DNA of 64,000 nucleotides from Taibaiella soli (lineage in GTDB: Bacteria; Bacteroidota; Bacteroidia; Chitinophagales; Chitinophagaceae): positions 125,600-189,599 of the forward strand of contig NZ_QKTW01000027.1 in NCBI RefSeq assembly GCF_003236175.1. The letters run 5' to 3'. The number at the start of each line of letters is the position of its first letter. Position 1 is the stretch's first letter. Both the position numbers and the translations under genes were made by a program. The notes under the pieces were generated by a model, which was not told where the DNA came from, ran no database searches, and was given only the letters and a program-made list of their open reading frames with translations. Positions 36,741 through 44,617 of the stretch are shown here, piece after piece.

Positions 36741-37871
36741 TTAGCATCTCTGTTTCAGAATCGGTATCATTTCATTTTTCCATTGATTGTAATCGCCGGC
36801 AATGATATGCTCACGGGCCTGTTTTACGAGATGAAGATAAAATGCAAGGTTATGAATGCTTGCAATCTCCAATGCCAGGATTTCGCTGGCTACGAATAGA
36901 TGACGCAGGTACGCTTTAGTGTAAAAATTGCTGGTATAACAGTCAATACCATCATCGATCGGCGTAAAATCATTTGCCCATTTCTTGTTTTTGATATTCA
37001 CCACACCTTTAGACGTAAACAGCATGCCGTTGCGGCCATTGCGGGTTGGCATCACGCAGTCAAACATGTCAACGCCCAGTGAAATGTTTTCCAGAATATT
37101 CCACGGAGTGCCTACGCCCATCAGATAACGCGGTTTGCTTTCTGGCAAATATTCACAGCAGAGCGCACACATTTCGTACATCATTTCTTCTGGTTCACCT
37201 ACAGACAAACCGCCAATGGCGTTACCTTCACATTCTGCTGCAGCTACAAATTCCGCTGACGCTTTACGCAAGTCTTTATAGGTGCTGCCTTGCACAATTG
37301 GGAACAAAGTCTGACGATAACCATATTTAGGTTCTGTTTCGCCCAGACGCTGAATACAACGTGCCAGCCAGCGATGTGTCAGCTCCATCGAGTTTTTAGC
37401 ATACAGATATTCCGAAGGATACGGCGGGCATTCATCAAAAGCCATAATAATATCGGCGCCGATACTCCGCTGAATATCCATCACGCGCTCTGGCGTAAAC
37501 AAATGTCGCGAGCCATCAATATGAGATTGAAACATCGCGCCTTCTTCAGTGAGTTTACGGTTGTTCGACAAAGAAAATACCTGATAACCGCCACTATCCG
37601 TCAGAATAGGCCGGTCCCAGCCGTTAAATTTATGTAAGCCGCCTGCTTCCTCCAGAATCTCCGTTCCGGGACGCAGGTATAAATGATAAGTGTTGCCGAG
37701 GATGATCTGTGCTTTGATTTCCTCTTTCAGTTGTTGCTGGTTCACAGCTTTTACACTACCGACGGTGCCTACCGGCATAAAAATCGGGGTTTCGATCTGT
37801 CCGTGATCGGTGGTAATGATTCCGGCCCTTGCTTTGGAACCGCTGTCGGCAGCTAAAAGTTGAAATTCCAT
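36741..37871 (-). CDS. tgt: tRNA-guanine transglycosylase
   Basis: Exchanges guanine-34 of GUN-anticodon tRNAs for preQ1 on the way to queuosine. A 376-residue TIM barrel: TDSGGYQVFSLS (Asp92 general base), GGLSVGE substrate loop and FDCVMPTRNGRNG (Asp271 nucleophile). The usual zinc site CxCxxC...H is degraded: IDCYTS at 309-314 keeps one Cys, although His340 in SIHNL remains. Loss of zinc ligands appears to be common in this phylum's Tgt (recollection, not checked). The ATG at 37871 has AAAGGA just upstream. Confidence 0.95.
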   Translation of the reverse strand: MEFQLLAADSGSKARAGIITTDHGQIETPIFMPVGTVGSVKAVNQQQLKEEIKAQIILGNTYHLYLRPGTEILEEAGGLHKFNGWDRPILTDSGGYQVFSLSNNRKLTEEGAMFQSHIDGSRHLFTPERVMDIQRSIGADIIMAFDECPPYPSEYLYAKNSMELTHRWLARCIQRLGETEPKYGYRQTLFPIVQGSTYKDLRKASAEFVAAAECEGNAIGGLSVGEPEEMMYEMCALCCEYLPESKPRYLMGVGTPWNILENISLGVDMFDCVMPTRNGRNGMLFTSKGVVNIKNKKWANDFTPIDDGIDCYTSNFYTKAYLRHLFVASEILALEIASIHNLAFYLHLVKQAREHIIAGDYNQWKNEMIPILKQRC

Positions 37872-37956
37872 TGTTCCTTTCAAAACGTCATTCAGGGAGA
37901 TATATTATCCTTAGAATAAATAATAAATCAGTGATTGACAATGTTTACGTTTCTTT

Positions 37957-39114
37957 GTGAACGTGATCAGTTCACTGTTATTTATATTATTTGCCGTTTC
38001 CGTAGCCATACAACTGGCTTATGCTTTTTATTTCTTTTTGCCGGCGCTTCCGTCTGGCGATAATGAAATAAATGATGTTCCTGTTGTGATTTCCGAAAAG
38101 GAAAAAGTATCAGTGGTGATCTGTGGCAAAAACGAAGCCCATCATCTCCGCAACTATCTTCCGCTGATTTTGGCGCAAAGATATAGCAATGCTTCGGGGA
38201 AAAGAATGTTTGAGGTAATTGTTGTAAATGATGCATCTACAGACGATTCCGCCGCGGTATTGGCTGGGTTCGCGCAAAACAACGAACATTTAAAAATTGT
38301 TACCATTTTACCGGAGGAGCCTCGCAAGTTTCCGGGGAAGAAATTCGCTATTGGCAAAGGGGTAGCGGCTGCAGCAAATGAATGGCTCTTGTTTACCGAC
38401 GCGGATTGTCAGCCAGTCAGTAAATACTGGATAGAAGAAATGACCGTTCTTTTTAGAACTTCCGGAGGAAAAAAGCAGATTGCCGGTGGTTATGGGAAAT
38501 ATGCACAGGAACCAGGATTATTAAATGCATTGATCCGCTGGGAAACGATGCATAGCTTTCTGCAGGCGTTCAGTTACGCTTATCGCGGAATGCCTTATAT
38601 GGCAGTAGGAAGAAATATGGCTGTCGAGAAAAAATTATTCAGAGAAGCAGAAGAATGGGATGTCTGGAATAAGCTGCCTTCTGGCGACGATGATCTGCTG
38701 GTGGCAAAAACGGCGACTACGGATAATATGCGATTGATCATGCCAAAAGGATCTTTTACTATATCTGAACCCAAACACTATTGGCAGGATTGGATCCGGC
38801 AAAAACAGCGTCATCTTTCTACCGGCAAATATTATAAACCATCTGTAAAACGGCTTTTAGGCATTTATGCATTGACCCATAGCTGGAGCTGGCTGTTTTT
38901 TATTCCTTTATTATTTACCCATTTCTACGCAGCTGCCATTTGCTTTATGATTGCCCGTTGTCTGCTTTATTGGACCGTCTGGACCGCAGCCGCAAAACAG
39001 CTTGGTGAAAAAAAACTTTCGATTTTCTTTCCACTCTTCGATTTCGGCTGGATGATCTATAACTTTGCGTTCGCTCCATACATATTCTGGAAAAACAAAC
39101 AACAGTGGAAATAA
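37957..39114 (+). CDS. Family 2 glycosyltransferase, membrane-anchored
   Basis: A 385-residue GT-A fold enzyme. An N-terminal helix (7-29) anchors it, the nucleotide-sugar site includes SVVICGKNEAHHLRNYLP and VNDASTDDS, and the DxD-type motif is TDADCQPVSKYW. QDWIRQKQRHLSTG corresponds to the QxxRW region of processive enzymes, and helices follow (about 305-350). Probably builds a surface glycan or glycolipid. The start is the GTG at 37957, as no in-frame ATG precedes the anchor. It overlaps rsmG by 10 bases. Confidence 0.88.
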   Translation: MNVISSLLFILFAVSVAIQLAYAFYFFLPALPSGDNEINDVPVVISEKEKVSVVICGKNEAHHLRNYLPLILAQRYSNASGKRMFEVIVVNDASTDDSAAVLAGFAQNNEHLKIVTILPEEPRKFPGKKFAIGKGVAAAANEWLLFTDADCQPVSKYWIEEMTVLFRTSGGKKQIAGGYGKYAQEPGLLNALIRWETMHSFLQAFSYAYRGMPYMAVGRNMAVEKKLFREAEEWDVWNKLPSGDDDLLVAKTATTDNMRLIMPKGSFTISEPKHYWQDWIRQKQRHLSTGKYYKPSVKRLLGIYALTHSWSWLFFIPLLFTHFYAAAICFMIARCLLYWTVWTAAAKQLGEKKLSIFFPLFDFGWMIYNFAFAPYIFWKNKQQWK

Positions 39115-39728
39115 TTCAAGACTACTTCTCCGATTTTACGGAAACACAGACGCAACAGTTTCAGCAACTGCAGGCACTTTATACCGAGTGGAATGAAAAA
39201 ATCAATGTCATTTCACGCAAGGATATTGATTCACTCTACGAAAAACATGTGCTGCATTCGTTGGCTATCGCTGCTATTTGTAATTTTCACAAAGGTGCGC
39301 ATGTTGTAGATATTGGTACTGGTGGCGGTTTTCCGGGTATTCCGTTGGCAATCTTCTTTCCCGAGGTAGAATTCTTGCTTGTAGATAGTATTGGTAAAAA
39401 GATTAAAGTGGTGGAGGAAGTAGCCAGCGCCATTGGACTTAAGAATGTGAAAACAATGCATGGCCGTGTAGAAAATACAGGTCAGATCTTTGATTTTGCA
39501 GTGAGCCGTGCCGTAGCTCCTTTGGGTGAACTCTGGGGCTGGATCCGTAATTCGCTCCGCAAAGGTCGTATGAGCGACGAATTTGCTAATGGTCTTATTT
39601 GTCTGAAAGGCGGCGATCTTACTGAAGAAGTAAAGCAATCCGGCTTACGTCCGCATTTGTTTCCGATCTCTGAGATATTTGACGAGCCTTCGTTTGAGAC
39701 GAAGTATGTGGTGTATGTGCCGCGCTAG
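39105..39728 (+). CDS. rsmG: 16S rRNA (guanine-527-N7)-methyltransferase
   Basis: A 207-residue SAM-dependent methyltransferase modifying G527 of 16S rRNA. Typical blocks are LYTEWNEKINVISRKD (about 24-39), HVLHSLAIA, VVDIGTGGGFPGIPLAIFFP (SAM motif I) and FDFAVSRAVAPLGEL. The GTG start at 39105 overlaps the glycosyltransferase stop, indicating coupled translation. Length fits the family. Confidence 0.96.
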   Translation: MEIIQDYFSDFTETQTQQFQQLQALYTEWNEKINVISRKDIDSLYEKHVLHSLAIAAICNFHKGAHVVDIGTGGGFPGIPLAIFFPEVEFLLVDSIGKKIKVVEEVASAIGLKNVKTMHGRVENTGQIFDFAVSRAVAPLGELWGWIRNSLRKGRMSDEFANGLICLKGGDLTEEVKQSGLRPHLFPISEIFDEPSFETKYVVYVPR

Positions 39729-39818
39729 AACGTAATGTGTTTAATGTGGGAAATGTGATGAATGTGTTTGCTCGCGCTGGGAGTTCTCCTCCTTTGAGTT
39801 TTCACCAACAATTAATCC

Positions 39819-40253
39819 ATGAAACAGCAGAAAAGAATCGCGCTGGTAGCGCACGATAATAAAAAACATGAGCTGATCCGCTGGGCGGTTGGCAATAGGG
39901 AAAAACTGGCGCAACATATACTTTCGGCAACCGGCACTACCGGAAAAATGCTGGAAGAAGAGCTGAAACAGCCGATCCATAAATATAAAAGTGGTCCACT
40001 CGGCGGTGATATGCAGATTGGTGCGGACATTGCCAACGGCAATATAGATATTCTGATCTTTTTCTGGGATCCGATGGAAGCTCAGGCGCATGATCCGGAT
40101 ATTAAGGCTTTACTGCGTGTAGCGGTTACCTACAATATTCCATTGGCTTGTGATATGGCTACGGCAGACTTTATTTTTAATTCGTCGTTACTGAGTCAGG
40201 ATTATGAAGTTCAATTGCCGGATTATAGTTTTTATGTAAAACGGAAAATCTAA
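39819..40253 (+). CDS. mgsA: Methylglyoxal synthase
   Basis: Converts dihydroxyacetone phosphate to methylglyoxal and phosphate. The 144-residue protein begins IALVAHDNKKHELIRW, has the phosphate-binding ATGTTGKML and SGPLGGDMQIGADIA, and the catalytic Asp/His region FFWDPMEAQAHDPDIKALLR. All are hallmark MgsA blocks. The downstream lipid-synthesis-type gene begins 3 bases after its stop. Confidence 0.96.
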   Translation: MKQQKRIALVAHDNKKHELIRWAVGNREKLAQHILSATGTTGKMLEEELKQPIHKYKSGPLGGDMQIGADIANGNIDILIFFWDPMEAQAHDPDIKALLRVAVTYNIPLACDMATADFIFNSSLLSQDYEVQLPDYSFYVKRKI

Positions 40254-40256
40254 CAA

Positions 40257-40859
40257 GTGAAGCATATTCCTATAACACTTATCTTTTCCCGGCTACTGGT
40301 TGCAATATGGCTGATCCTGGCGAGTATTTTGCATATTCAGATGTCCGGATGGCTGGTGATTACGTTATTCAGTTATGCCTTGGTTTCGGATATTTTTGAT
40401 GGGATTATCGCCCGGAGACTTAATGTTTCGACGCCATTACTGCGACGCTTAGATTCATCCATCGATCAGGTATTCTGGATTTCGGCAGCAGTTGCGATGT
40501 TTATCAAATGCCCGGAATTCTGGCAGGAACATTCCCATAAAATTATTCTGTTGCTTTGTTTCGAGGCATTTACCTATGTGGTTAGTTTCTGGAAATTCCG
40601 GAAGGAAGTGGCTACCCACGCCATTGCATCCAAAATCTGGACATTGACTTTATTTGCTACAATGGTGGAAATAATGGCGAGCTGTCATTCAAACGTGCTG
40701 TTCGAAATCTGTTTCTATGGTGGCGTACTGACCCGTATAGAAATTATAGCGATTCTGTTGTTTCTCCGCGAATGGACTAACGACGTGCCTTCATTTTACC
40801 ACGCTATCCAATTGCGGCAGGGAAAAACAATCAGAAGAAACAAGATTTTCAATGGCTAG
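40257..40859 (+). CDS. CDP-alcohol phosphatidyltransferase family protein
   Basis: A 200-residue integral membrane enzyme that transfers a phosphatidyl group from CDP-diacylglycerol to an alcohol. The metal-binding signature is DIFDGIIARR followed by RRLDSSID: Asp45, Asp48, Gly49, Arg53, Asp66 and Asp70 fit DxxDGxxAR...D...D, but the glycine that normally precedes the third Asp is Leu62. Six hydrophobic helices are predicted. The GTG at 40257 lies 3 bases after mgsA, so they are cotranscribed. Alcohol acceptor unknown. Confidence 0.85.
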   Translation: MKHIPITLIFSRLLVAIWLILASILHIQMSGWLVITLFSYALVSDIFDGIIARRLNVSTPLLRRLDSSIDQVFWISAAVAMFIKCPEFWQEHSHKIILLLCFEAFTYVVSFWKFRKEVATHAIASKIWTLTLFATMVEIMASCHSNVLFEICFYGGVLTRIEIIAILLFLREWTNDVPSFYHAIQLRQGKTIRRNKIFNG

Positions 40860-40990
40860 CTTTGGGTTAAACATGCTGGTTGAATTGATGTAATAAGTTG
40901 GAATGTGAAAAAATGTATGCAGCCAACCGTCTGTAAAGGCCTGATTAACAAATTAACCCTTTACCATTTTTAACTAATCGACCATTTAAT

Positions 40991-40998
40991 TACATTTG
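40991..40998 (+). promoter_or_regulatory. Possible -7 box of the YebC-family gene, TACATTTG
   Basis: A TAnnTTTG match 35 bases before the start codon, with a weak TTT about 20 bases further up. Confidence 0.4.
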
Positions 40999-41033
40999 CA
41001 GCCTTAAAACCAGAATAAAAACTACCATAATTT

Positions 41034-41744
41034 ATGGGTCGCATATTTGAAGTACGTAAATCTACCATGTTTGCCCGCTACGATCGTATGGCAAAACAGT
41101 TTAGCCGTATCGGTAAAGAAATTGCAATTGCAGTAAAGAAAGGTGGCGCTGACCCGAATACCAACCCGATGCTGCGTCGTGTGATGCAGAATGCGAAAGG
41201 TATCAACATGCCGAAAGACCGCATTGAAGGTGCTATTAAAAATGCGTTAGGTAAGGACACAAGCAACTACGACGAAGTTTTATACGAAGGTTACGCACCA
41301 CATGGCATTGCCATCCTGGTTGTAACGGCAACTGATAACACCACACGCACTGTGGCCAACGTTCGTTCACATTTCAACAAAGCTGGCGGCACCCTTGGCA
41401 ACAGCGGTTCTGTGGCATTTATGTTTAAACACCTCGGTGTTTTCAAACTTGCTCCTGCAGGTTTGAGTGCAGAAGATCTGGAACTGGAACTGATCGACGC
41501 TGGTTTGGAAGAACTCGGTGAAGACAGCGAAGGCAACCTGATCGTTCGTTGCGAATTCAACGATTTCGGTAATATGCAGAAAGCACTGGAAGAAAGAGGT
41601 ATCACACCAATTTCTTCTGAGCTGGAATGGATTCCGCTGAATACGGTCGCTATTTCTGAAGAACAAGCAGAAGACGTGTTTAAGCTGATTGAGCGCGTAG
41701 AGCAAGACGATGACGTGCAGCAGGTGTTCCATAACATGGGTTAA
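41034..41744 (+). CDS. YebC/PmpR-family transcriptional/translational factor
   Basis: A 236-residue member of the YebC family, cytoplasmic DNA-binding regulators; newer work also links the family to ribosome function. Conserved blocks are RKSTMFARYDRMAKQFSR (a variant of the usual HKWANIQH region), GGADPNTNPMLRRV, NMPKDRIEGAIK, YEGYAPHGIAILV and NKAGGTLGNSGSVAFMF. Length and domain order are complete. Own promoter and strong terminator, so monocistronic. Confidence 0.95.
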   Translation: MGRIFEVRKSTMFARYDRMAKQFSRIGKEIAIAVKKGGADPNTNPMLRRVMQNAKGINMPKDRIEGAIKNALGKDTSNYDEVLYEGYAPHGIAILVVTATDNTTRTVANVRSHFNKAGGTLGNSGSVAFMFKHLGVFKLAPAGLSAEDLELELIDAGLEELGEDSEGNLIVRCEFNDFGNMQKALEERGITPISSELEWIPLNTVAISEEQAEDVFKLIERVEQDDDVQQVFHNMG

Positions 41745-41767
41745 AATCATTTTGTTAAAATTTATAT

Positions 41768-41797
41768 CGGCTGGCAGTTACCTGTCAGCCGTTTTTT
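41768..41797 (+). terminator. Terminator after the YebC-family gene
   Basis: CGGCTGGCAG/CTGTCAGCCG (41768-41777, 41782-41791, one wobble) plus six T. Confidence 0.93.
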
Positions 41798-41812
41798 ATT
41801 TTCATACCTGTT

Positions 41813-42592
41813 ATGAAAAGACCTTTTGTTCTGTCGGGTGGAGGAAACCGTGGCTTTGCGCATCTGGGCGTGCTGAAAGCATTTGCAGAAAAGGATATTT
41901 TTCCTGAGGCAATTGCGGCCACCAGTGCAGGTTCTATTATTGGCGCATTGATTTGCGATGGTTATATGCCAGAAGAAATTCTGGAACTGGCAGTACACAA
42001 CAAGCTGTATTCAATGTTCGACTGGGCGTTTCCGCTCAAAAGTCTGATGTCTCTGCGTCCACTGCAGGAATTTCTCACCCGTTATCTGCGACACAAAAAA
42101 TTTGAGGACCTGCCCATACCTCTTTTTATTACTGCCACGAATATGAATACCGGCCATCAGGCTATTTTTGATAAAGGAGAAATTATTCCGGCCGTAATTG
42201 CTGCTTGTTCTATTCCGCTCGTATTCCCAGCCAAAATTATTGATGGCATTGCGTATGCAGACGGTGGCATTTGCAGTAACCTGCCTTTAGAACCTTTACT
42301 CTTGCATCAATACGAAGACATTATTGGTATTTATGTTAATCCTTTGCCGGATTACAACGAAAAAGCCCATTTCTCTGAGCTTTTTGATCGATTAATGCAT
42401 CTGATGATTCGCGAAAATGTGGTTCGGAATATTGGGCATTGTTCCATTTTCATTGAACCGCCATTGCTTTCCCATTATGGTATCTTCGATGAAAAGAAGA
42501 AACGTATGATTTTTGAAGAAGGGTACAAATATGCGCAGGAGAGATTAGAGACACTGGATGATGATGGACCTGTTGATACGTTTATAGGTTGA
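41813..42592 (+). CDS. Patatin-like phospholipase
   Basis: A 259-residue serine lipid hydrolase. SGGGNRGFAHLGVL (8-21) is the oxyanion loop, ATSAGSIIG carries the nucleophile Ser38 (the GxSxG motif has Ala in place of the first Gly), and ADGGICSNLP carries the dyad Asp150. No signal peptide, so it is cytoplasmic or membrane-peripheral, like the RssA group. It acts on phospholipids or acyl esters; physiological substrate unknown. Confidence 0.92.
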   Translation: MKRPFVLSGGGNRGFAHLGVLKAFAEKDIFPEAIAATSAGSIIGALICDGYMPEEILELAVHNKLYSMFDWAFPLKSLMSLRPLQEFLTRYLRHKKFEDLPIPLFITATNMNTGHQAIFDKGEIIPAVIAACSIPLVFPAKIIDGIAYADGGICSNLPLEPLLLHQYEDIIGIYVNPLPDYNEKAHFSELFDRLMHLMIRENVVRNIGHCSIFIEPPLLSHYGIFDEKKKRMIFEEGYKYAQERLETLDDDGPVDTFIG

Positions 42593-42676
42593 TTCGTTCT
42601 GCTGCGCAGGTTTAAAGTCTTAGGTAAAAACCCCGGTGCTACAGACAATTAGCTGCGCGCCCTCCGGCTTTTTTTG

Positions 42677-42684
42677 TAGGTTTG
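42677..42684 (+). promoter_or_regulatory. Possible -7 box before rlmB, TAGGTTTG
   Basis: A TAnnTTTG match ending 4 bases before the ATG at 42689, which would give an almost leaderless mRNA. No clear -33 TTG. Confidence 0.4.
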
Positions 42685-42688
42685 CGGA

Positions 42689-43516
42689 ATGAAACAAGAA
42701 CGGCGCGAACACTCGAAACAGGCTTCAGGCAAAGGAAAACCAAATACTTATGCCAACAGATCTCCAAAACCTGTCCGTTCATTGCCGTTGCTCATTGGGC
42801 GTAAACCAGTCATGGAGGCGTTAGAGCAGGGTACCACTATTGAAAAATTGTTTCTGCTCCGTACAGCCACTGGCCCGGAGATAAATTCCATCAAACAATT
42901 AGCCAAAGAAAGAAATATTCCCATCAGCCAGGTGCCGGTAGAAAAGCTGGACAGCTTTACAAAAGCACAGCACCAAGGTGTAGTAGCGTGGACAAGTCTG
43001 CTGCAATATGTAGAGCTTCAGGATGCGATCTCACATGTGGTAGATAAAGGCGAAACACCGTTGTTTATGTTATTGGACGGCGTTACCGATGTGCGTAACG
43101 TGGGAGCTATTGCCCGTACCGCTTTATGCTGTGGCGCTCAGGGTCTCATTCTGCCAACATCGCATGCAGCGTCGCTAACCGAAGAAGCGATTAAAACATC
43201 TGCCGGTGCGCTCCATAAAATTATGCTCTGCCGTATTCCTTCTGTACAGCAGGCAATGGATGTACTTCGTTTAAATGGTATTCAAATTCTTGGAACCGAA
43301 ATGCGTGGCAGCGTTCCCGTTTATGAAAGCAATCTGAAAGTGCCTTCTGCTATCGTGATGGGGGCTGAAGACACCGGAATCAGTAAGGAAGTCCTCAAAC
43401 GTGCAGATCAGCTCATTCGCATTCCAATGGCGACCAATTTCGATTCGCTTAATGTTTCTGTAGCGGCTGGTATGATTATGTACGAAGCGCTGAGGCAACG
43501 GACTTTGGATGTCTGA
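42689..43516 (+). CDS. rlmB: TrmH-family 23S rRNA 2'-O-methyltransferase (RlmB-like)
   Basis: A 275-residue SPOUT-class enzyme, most likely methylating G2251 of 23S rRNA. A basic N-terminal tail (1-35) leads to the substrate-binding domain with PLLIGRKPVMEALEQ, then the knotted domain with DGVTDVRNVGAIARTA, AIVMGAEDTGISKEVLK and RIPMATNFDSLNVSVAAGM. These three motifs are the trefoil-knot signature of RlmB/TrmH. The exact nucleotide target is inferred from the closest family. Confidence 0.92.
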   Translation: MKQERREHSKQASGKGKPNTYANRSPKPVRSLPLLIGRKPVMEALEQGTTIEKLFLLRTATGPEINSIKQLAKERNIPISQVPVEKLDSFTKAQHQGVVAWTSLLQYVELQDAISHVVDKGETPLFMLLDGVTDVRNVGAIARTALCCGAQGLILPTSHAASLTEEAIKTSAGALHKIMLCRIPSVQQAMDVLRLNGIQILGTEMRGSVPVYESNLKVPSAIVMGAEDTGISKEVLKRADQLIRIPMATNFDSLNVSVAAGMIMYEALRQRTLDV

Positions 43517-43569
43517 TTTGGCTGAATCAAGAATGGCCAATCTCGTAAAATGTCAAACTAACTACATAT

Positions 43570-43683
43570 AGTTGAGCGAAGTCTCTGACTTCGTTCGAGC
43601 AGAGGCGGTCTCCCGACCGTTGTATTTTTGTGCCGGTCAGGAGACCGAAAACCACTGCGACGAAGTCTGGAGACTTCGCCGAA
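43570..43683. repeat. Palindromic MITE-like element, copy A
   Basis: A 114-bp element with near-perfect terminal inverted repeats around GCGAAGTCTC...GACTTCG and a central inverted pair GGTCTCC/GGAGACC. It can fold into one long hairpin. The same element recurs at 44024-44136 in the same orientation. Confidence 0.85.
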
Positions 43684-43685
43684 CG

Positions 43686-43951
43686 GCGTCTACGTTCATA
43701 CTCTGAGCGTCAACGTTGACTCTTTTAGAATCAACATACATGTTCGGAGAGTCAAATTCCACTCTTTTTACCTCAATGTCCACTCTTTTAGAGTCTACGT
43801 TCATGCTCCGAGAGTCAACATTGACTCTTTTAGAATCAACGTCCATGCTCAGAGAGTCAAGCTCCAGTCATTTAGATTCAGCGTCGACTCTTTTAGAGTC
43901 CACGTTTATGCTCTGAGAATCGACATTGACTCTTTTAGTATCAATTTTCAG
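43686..43951. repeat. 21-bp tandem repeat array (minisatellite)
   Basis: About 12.7 units of 21 bp without spacers. Two main unit types: GAGTCAACATTGACTCTTTTA and GAATCAACGTCCATGCTCAGA, roughly alternating. Because 21 is a multiple of three, several frames stay open and give heptapeptide repeats such as MNVDSKRVNVDSRS on the minus strand, but that frame meets a stop (rc of 43868-43870 region) and no initiation context is visible. Confidence 0.9.
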
Positions 43952-44023
43952 TAACCAGAACCGACATCGGAGTAAAAAGCATCAACGTTGGAGTTCTGAG
44001 GTTCAGCACTTTTCGACCTCACA

Positions 44024-44136
44024 GTTGAGCGAAGTCTCTGACTTCGTTCTGGTGGAACGCGGTCTCCCGACCGTTGTATTCTATGCCGGTCAGGAGATCG
44101 GAAACCACTGCGACGAAGTCTGGAGACTTCGCCGAA
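44024..44136. repeat. Palindromic MITE-like element, copy B
   Basis: A 113-bp direct copy of the element at 43570-43683. Ends and the central GGTCTCCCGACCG block are identical; the interior loop segments differ at several positions. Together the copies bracket the 21-bp array. Confidence 0.85.
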
Positions 44137-44182
44137 TGGATATTAGTGCCGGCTTGGCCGAACTAAACCTCTCAATATTATT

Positions 44183-44208
44183 TAGAGACGTAGCGTGCTA
44201 CGTCTCTA
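44183..44208. repeat. 26-bp palindrome TAGAGACGTAGC..GCTACGTCTCTA
   Basis: Perfect 12-bp arms with a 2-bp centre. It resembles iterated palindromes I recall from other bacterial genomes. Confidence 0.85.
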
Positions 44209-44299
44209 CGTACTTCCGGTGCGGGAAAATTCACCATTGCCCATTCACCCCATTCACCCTTTTTGAATTTTGACTTTTGAATTTTGACTTTCTATGCTA

Positions 44300-44476
44300 C
44301 CTTCGTCCCCGCTAAGGTTTTCGCTTTCGGGCGGAATGAAAAGGGAACCGGGTGTAAATCCCGGACATTACCCGATGCTGTGAGCTTCCAATAATTCTTT
44401 TGTCCGTACTATCGCCACTGTTTACCAAACGGGAAGGCCGCAAAAGAAGAAGCAAGTCAGAAGACCTGCCTTTCGC
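44300..44476 (+). ncRNA. Cobalamin (B12) riboswitch
   Basis: The leader of the B12 operon carries the characteristic conserved core: AAAAGGGAACCGGGTG, AAATCCCGGACATTACCCG, GATGCTGTGA, GCCACTG, GGGAAGGCCG and the B12 box AAGTCAGAAGACCTGCC (44454-44470). It would bind adenosylcobalamin or a related corrinoid and repress the operon. About 140 bases separate it from the first start codon. A GGCAGGTTT at 44518-44526 is complementary to the B12 box and may be part of the expression platform. Outer boundaries are approximate. Confidence 0.96.
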
Positions 44477-44617
44477 AAACATTTATCGCTGCTTTCGGGA
44501 ACAAAAGCACAGATAACGGCAGGTTTATGGCTTTGATGCCCGGCTTGCTCTTTTCTGATATTTTTCCGTAGCTGCGTAGCAACCAATTAAAAACAGTTTT
44601 TAAACACAACAATTGCT

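Noticed and set aside
43686-43951. CRISPR array
   Set aside because: Units are contiguous without unique spacers and no cas gene is nearby.
43628-43954. 108-residue open frame through the 21-bp repeat array, and a 69-residue minus-strand frame
   Set aside because: Frames stay open only because the repeat unit is 21 bp; several frames are open at once, the minus frame meets a stop upstream, and no start context or family is visible.
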